NCBI RefSeq assembly: GCF_000266865.1
Contig: NZ_AJPR01000006.1
Span: forward strand, 98,308 to 162,307
Direction: 5' to 3'
Length of the DNA: 64,000 nucleotides
From: Mycoplasmopsis agalactiae 14628
GTDB taxonomy: Bacteria; Bacillota_I; Bacilli_A; Mycoplasmatales; Metamycoplasmataceae
The position numbers were made by a program, and so were the translations under genes. The notes beneath the pieces were generated by a model. It worked only from the letters and a program-made list of their open reading frames with translations, made no database searches and had not been told where the DNA came from. Below are positions 61,022 through 64,000 of the stretch, piece by piece (the first letter of the stretch is position 1; every line of letters begins with the position of its first letter).

Positions 61022-62392
61022 CTAAAGTAAGCTTAGTTCAGTTAATGTTTTAACCATAATGCCTTGAGGCACTTCATTAATTTCAGCTGTGCCAGCTACA
61101 TCAAGGTGAATATGTTCCACACCTTCAGTAAATTCAGCTAAAAACATTGCTGCAGAACATGAACCGGCATTTCCCGAAAAGTCTGTGTTTTTTAAGTCAG
61201 CAACTTTTGATTGCTTAATGTTTTTTGCAAATGCTTTATCAAGTGGCATTCTTCAAATTAATTCATTAGCATTATCAGCAGCTTTTTTAATATCTTCTCA
61301 AGCTTTGTCACTTGTTGCTCATGTACCTGTATATGTTTGACCTAAAGCAACAACCATAGCTCCAGTTAATGTTGCTACATCAATTAATCTAGTTGCATTA
61401 AGAACTTTTGCACCATAAACAAGTCCATCAGCCATTACCAATCTTCCTTCGGCGTCAGTGTTGTTAATTTCAACACTCTTGCCATTCATAGCAACTCATA
61501 CTGAATCAGGAAGTGAAGCATCACCATTAACTCTGTTATCAGTAATACACATAATTGCAGCCACATTTTTCTTAGGTTTTAATTGTGCAATCGCTTTCAT
61601 TGTAGCAGCAACAATCGCTGAACCTGACATGTCAAATTTCATTGATACCATTGATCTAGAAGGCTTTAGTGAGTAACCTCCTGAATCAAAAGTTATACCT
61701 TTGCCAATCATTACAGTTTTTTCTTTTGAATCTTTGTCGCCATTGTATTCAATAACAACAACTCTAGGCTCATAAACACTTCCTTTATTTACAGAAAGTA
61801 AAAGTCCCATTTTAAGCTCTTCAATTTCTTTTTTCTTTAAAACAGTAACTTTTAAGTTTTCATATTGTTCTAAATCTTTAGCAACTTTTTCAGCTAAAAA
61901 TTCAGAATTACAAATGTTAGGCGGCATAATTTGCAAATCACGTGCAAAATTTGTAGCTTTAGCCAAAACAAGTGACTTATCAAATTGCTCGCTAACTTCA
62001 CTAGTTATATTTTCAATAAAAGGAATTAATTCAACTTCTTCTTTTTCATCTTTTTTTCTAGCTGAATATATTTCACCTTTGGCAAAGTATACTGCTCTAA
62101 CAAAAGCATCAGTAACTTTAGCTAAAGGAAGTTTTTCAGTTGCAAATGAAGCTAAATCAACTTGATAATTTCTATTAGCATTTACCGCTAAGCCTTTAAA
62201 AAAGCCTTCTAGGTCAGAAAATGATAAAGAATCTCTTTTACTAAAGTACGCTAAAGCTTCATTTTTTTCATGATATTCAGTAATGCTATTGTCTTTTTTA
62301 ATTAAAAAGTTGCAGCTTGTTTCTTCGTCAAATGTTGCTTTTAGCAACATATTGTTATCTCTTTTTGATGTTAATGTTTCAAATAATTTCAT
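61022..62392 (-). CDS. pepA: Leucyl aminopeptidase (M17), 456 aa
   Basis: I chose ATG 62390-62392 because AAAGGA lies seven bases upstream. The frame ends at TAG 61022-61024. Metal and catalytic motifs of M17 are present: [24 protein letters not shown] and NTDAEGRL. The enzyme removes N-terminal residues from peptides, feeding amino acids to the cell, and often acts on the surface in mycoplasmas. Several TGA-Trp codons lie in the last third. Confidence 0.95.
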
Positions 62393-62525
62393 AAAGCATC
62401 CTTTCACTAACTTCTGCTTATTTTCTTATTTTATCATTTTAATTTTCATATAATTACATCTAAAAAATTTATTATTTTCGGCATTTTTATGATAATAATA
62501 TATTATTTAAAACAAAGGGATAAAT

Positions 62526-63533
62526 ATGAACAAGATACTAAACACCATTAAGAAAAAATGACATGATTTTTCATTTTTTCCTAAATTAACAATAAGAAAA
62601 ATTTCTTTTGTCGGAATACTTATAGCAATCTCTGTTGTTATTTTTGTTGTCTTTGCTTCTTTTGTTCCTCTTATTTCTATTCCAACTTATAAAATTAGTT
62701 TTATAGGTTTACCTATTAAAATTAGCGGACTAATTTTCGGGCCTTTAGTTGGTGGAACAGTTGGACTAATAAGCGACATAATTTCCTTTTCAATGTTCCC
62801 AACTTTCTATAATTTTTATTACACCTTGGCTGCCATTGTTGATGGTGTAATTGCTGGATTAGTAGGAATAATTTTCCTTAAAATCCTTAATTATGCCTTT
62901 GGTGGTCAATTTAGAGATGCTAGTTTTGACAATGCAATCTTTAAACAAAAAGAGCGTTTGTATAAACTAGTATTAGAAGACCCCCAAAGCCCAAAGATTT
63001 CTAAAATTAAGACAAAAATTATTATGCTTGGTGAGCAACGTAAAAGTGCAAATGTTACTAATCAAGAGAAAAAACTCCTTAACATTAATTTGCTCGCTGC
63101 ATTATTATTAATTGTGTTAGCAATGCTATTTATCTACTTTGTAGTATTCCGTGTTATTGATGATTCTACAATTAAACAATTTAGCGTAATTCCTAATAAA
63201 ATAGGATTATATGCCTTAATGACTTCTGGTTATATAGCTATGTTTATCTTCTTAATAGTTGCTAGATTTAAAATGCATCCTAAAAGATTTTTAGTAATTA
63301 TACCAATTGTTATTTTCTCAGCAATCATTGAATTAATTAATGTGCCTCTTCTTTCATTGGCTGACTATTCAACAACAGGAGCATCAAGCCAAGCAGGTTC
63401 AATAATAACTTATATGTTCCAACACATTGTCTTTAGCCCAATCAAAATATGATTTAATATGTTCGTTATTTTCTTTACATACAATGTAATTAACCCACTA
63501 GTAAACAAAAACAGCGCTATTATGTACGAATAG
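62526..63533 (+). CDS. ECF transporter S component, folate-type, 335 aa
   Basis: The gene runs from ATG 62526 to TAG 63531-63533 with TGA-Trp codons. The N-terminal half has the FolT-like pattern ISFVGILIAISVVIFVVFA, YKISFIGLPIKISGLIFGPLVGGTVGLISDIISF. A long charged insert (QFRDASFDNAIFKQKERLYKL and on, about 130-190) splits the membrane part, which then continues in four more segments. The insert is unusual for a normal S component (about 180 aa). The ligand is inferred to be a vitamin such as folate. Confidence 0.75.
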
Positions 63534-63608
63534 TAGGCTGTTTTTTTATCCCTGTTTTATAGATCTTTTGGACAAAATAAGGGTTCGACAAGGCTAATTC
63601 TTAATAAT

Positions 63609-63875
63609 TTATTGCTGCATTTGATTATTATCTTCTGGTTCCGGCATAAAACTATATGCAATTATAAGAAAGATACCGCTTATTAATCCTGCAAAAAAGA
63701 AATTGATAATTGCTGTGATCAGGATAAAAGTTTTATCATTTCTTTTACTTCCTAAGCACATAGCTGACAAAACAATACTAACAATCCCAACTAATATAAA
63801 TGATAAAAATACTCCTCCAATAATTCCAAAAATAGCGCCAACAGTTATCAATACATCATAATCTTTCTTTTTCAT
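63609..63875 (-). CDS. Small membrane protein, 88 aa
   Basis: The gene runs from ATG 63873-63875 to TAA 63609. Two or three hydrophobic segments (VLITVGAIFGIIGGVFLSFILVGIVSIVL and TFILITAIINFFFAGLISGIFLIIAYSF) surround a short basic loop (GSKRNDK). The end is acidic (EPEDNNQMQQ). No family is recognised; small proteins of this layout are common in mycoplasmas. Confidence 0.6.
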   Translation of the reverse strand: MKKKDYDVLITVGAIFGIIGGVFLSFILVGIVSIVLSAMCLGSKRNDKTFILITAIINFFFAGLISGIFLIIAYSFMPEPEDNNQMQQ

Positions 63876-64000
63876 ATAAATATTTTATCTAAGTAAATAG
63901 ATATAGAAAAATATTTTCTCCTGCATAAATTGATGAAACAGAAATGAAGTGAATGTTTTGTATAGATTAAATCTATACAGAAATAGATAATAAATTAATT

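Overview
The window is low-GC DNA from a mollicute that reads UGA as tryptophan. Almost every long gene is open only if TGA is decoded as Trp; examples are terL, cysP-like, dnaX-cluster genes, infB-nusA, pepA and the ABC permeases. Start codons are often preceded by AGGAG-type ribosome sites. Gene content (TGA-Trp, no cell-wall genes, DnaI/DnaB-type replication genes, two RNase J-like proteins expected, lipoprotein ABC transporters) fits the hominis-group mycoplasmas (Mycoplasmopsis/Metamycoplasma). I cannot fix the species from sequence alone. All coordinates below were rebuilt with code 4.

Region 1 (1-about 11.4 kb) is the right-hand part of a tailed-phage (HK97-type) prophage cut by the window start. 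On the minus strand, in transcription order, are a small-terminase-like gene, large terminase, portal, a prohead-protease/major-capsid fusion, a gp6-like connector, an 882-aa protein with a head-closure-like N-terminus fused to a very long coiled coil, a gp10-like protein and a tail-terminator-like partial gene. A 955-base divergent non-coding region follows. It carries two facing arrays of 22-bp repeats. On its right side are a 53-aa protein and a tyrosine integrase on the plus strand.

Region 2 (11.7-20.2 kb) is cell-surface and transport: a membrane protein whose start sits on an (AT)8 tract, an ABC importer (ATPase, two permeases, and a lipoprotein broken by a one-base frameshift) and a large membrane-anchored papain-like protease resembling mycoplasma CysP.

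Region 3 (20.2-29.2 kb) is a long minus-strand housekeeping run: ZIP metal transporter, YebC, NadE, an alpha/beta hydrolase, a TrmA-family methyltransferase, DnaI, DnaB/DnaD-like, CoaE, YigZ and tRNA-His.

Region 4 (29.4-34.3 kb) holds a HinfI/CcrM-type DNA methyltransferase followed by a decayed four-gene cluster (MFS transporter, M42-like peptidase, nucleotidyltransferase-like protein, unknown). Each member carries frameshifts or stops.

Region 5 (34.3-48.0 kb) is housekeeping: RNase HII, RluD-type pseudouridine synthase, a split ChrA pair, TrmB, a DUF402 protein, a degenerate RNase J, and the dnaX-ybaB-recR-tmk-holB-rsmI replication/repair operon.

Region 6 (48.3-64 kb) contains gpmI and a Cof-type HAD phosphatase, tRNA-Ser(CGA), pgsA and cdsA for phospholipid synthesis, ECF-type S components, apt, the rimP-nusA-ylxR-infB operon, tdk and leucyl aminopeptidase. 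A short motif, CTGTTTTATAG, recurs at least 11 times in the chromosomal part (14.2-63.6 kb). It is always on the plus strand and nearly always in gene gaps.
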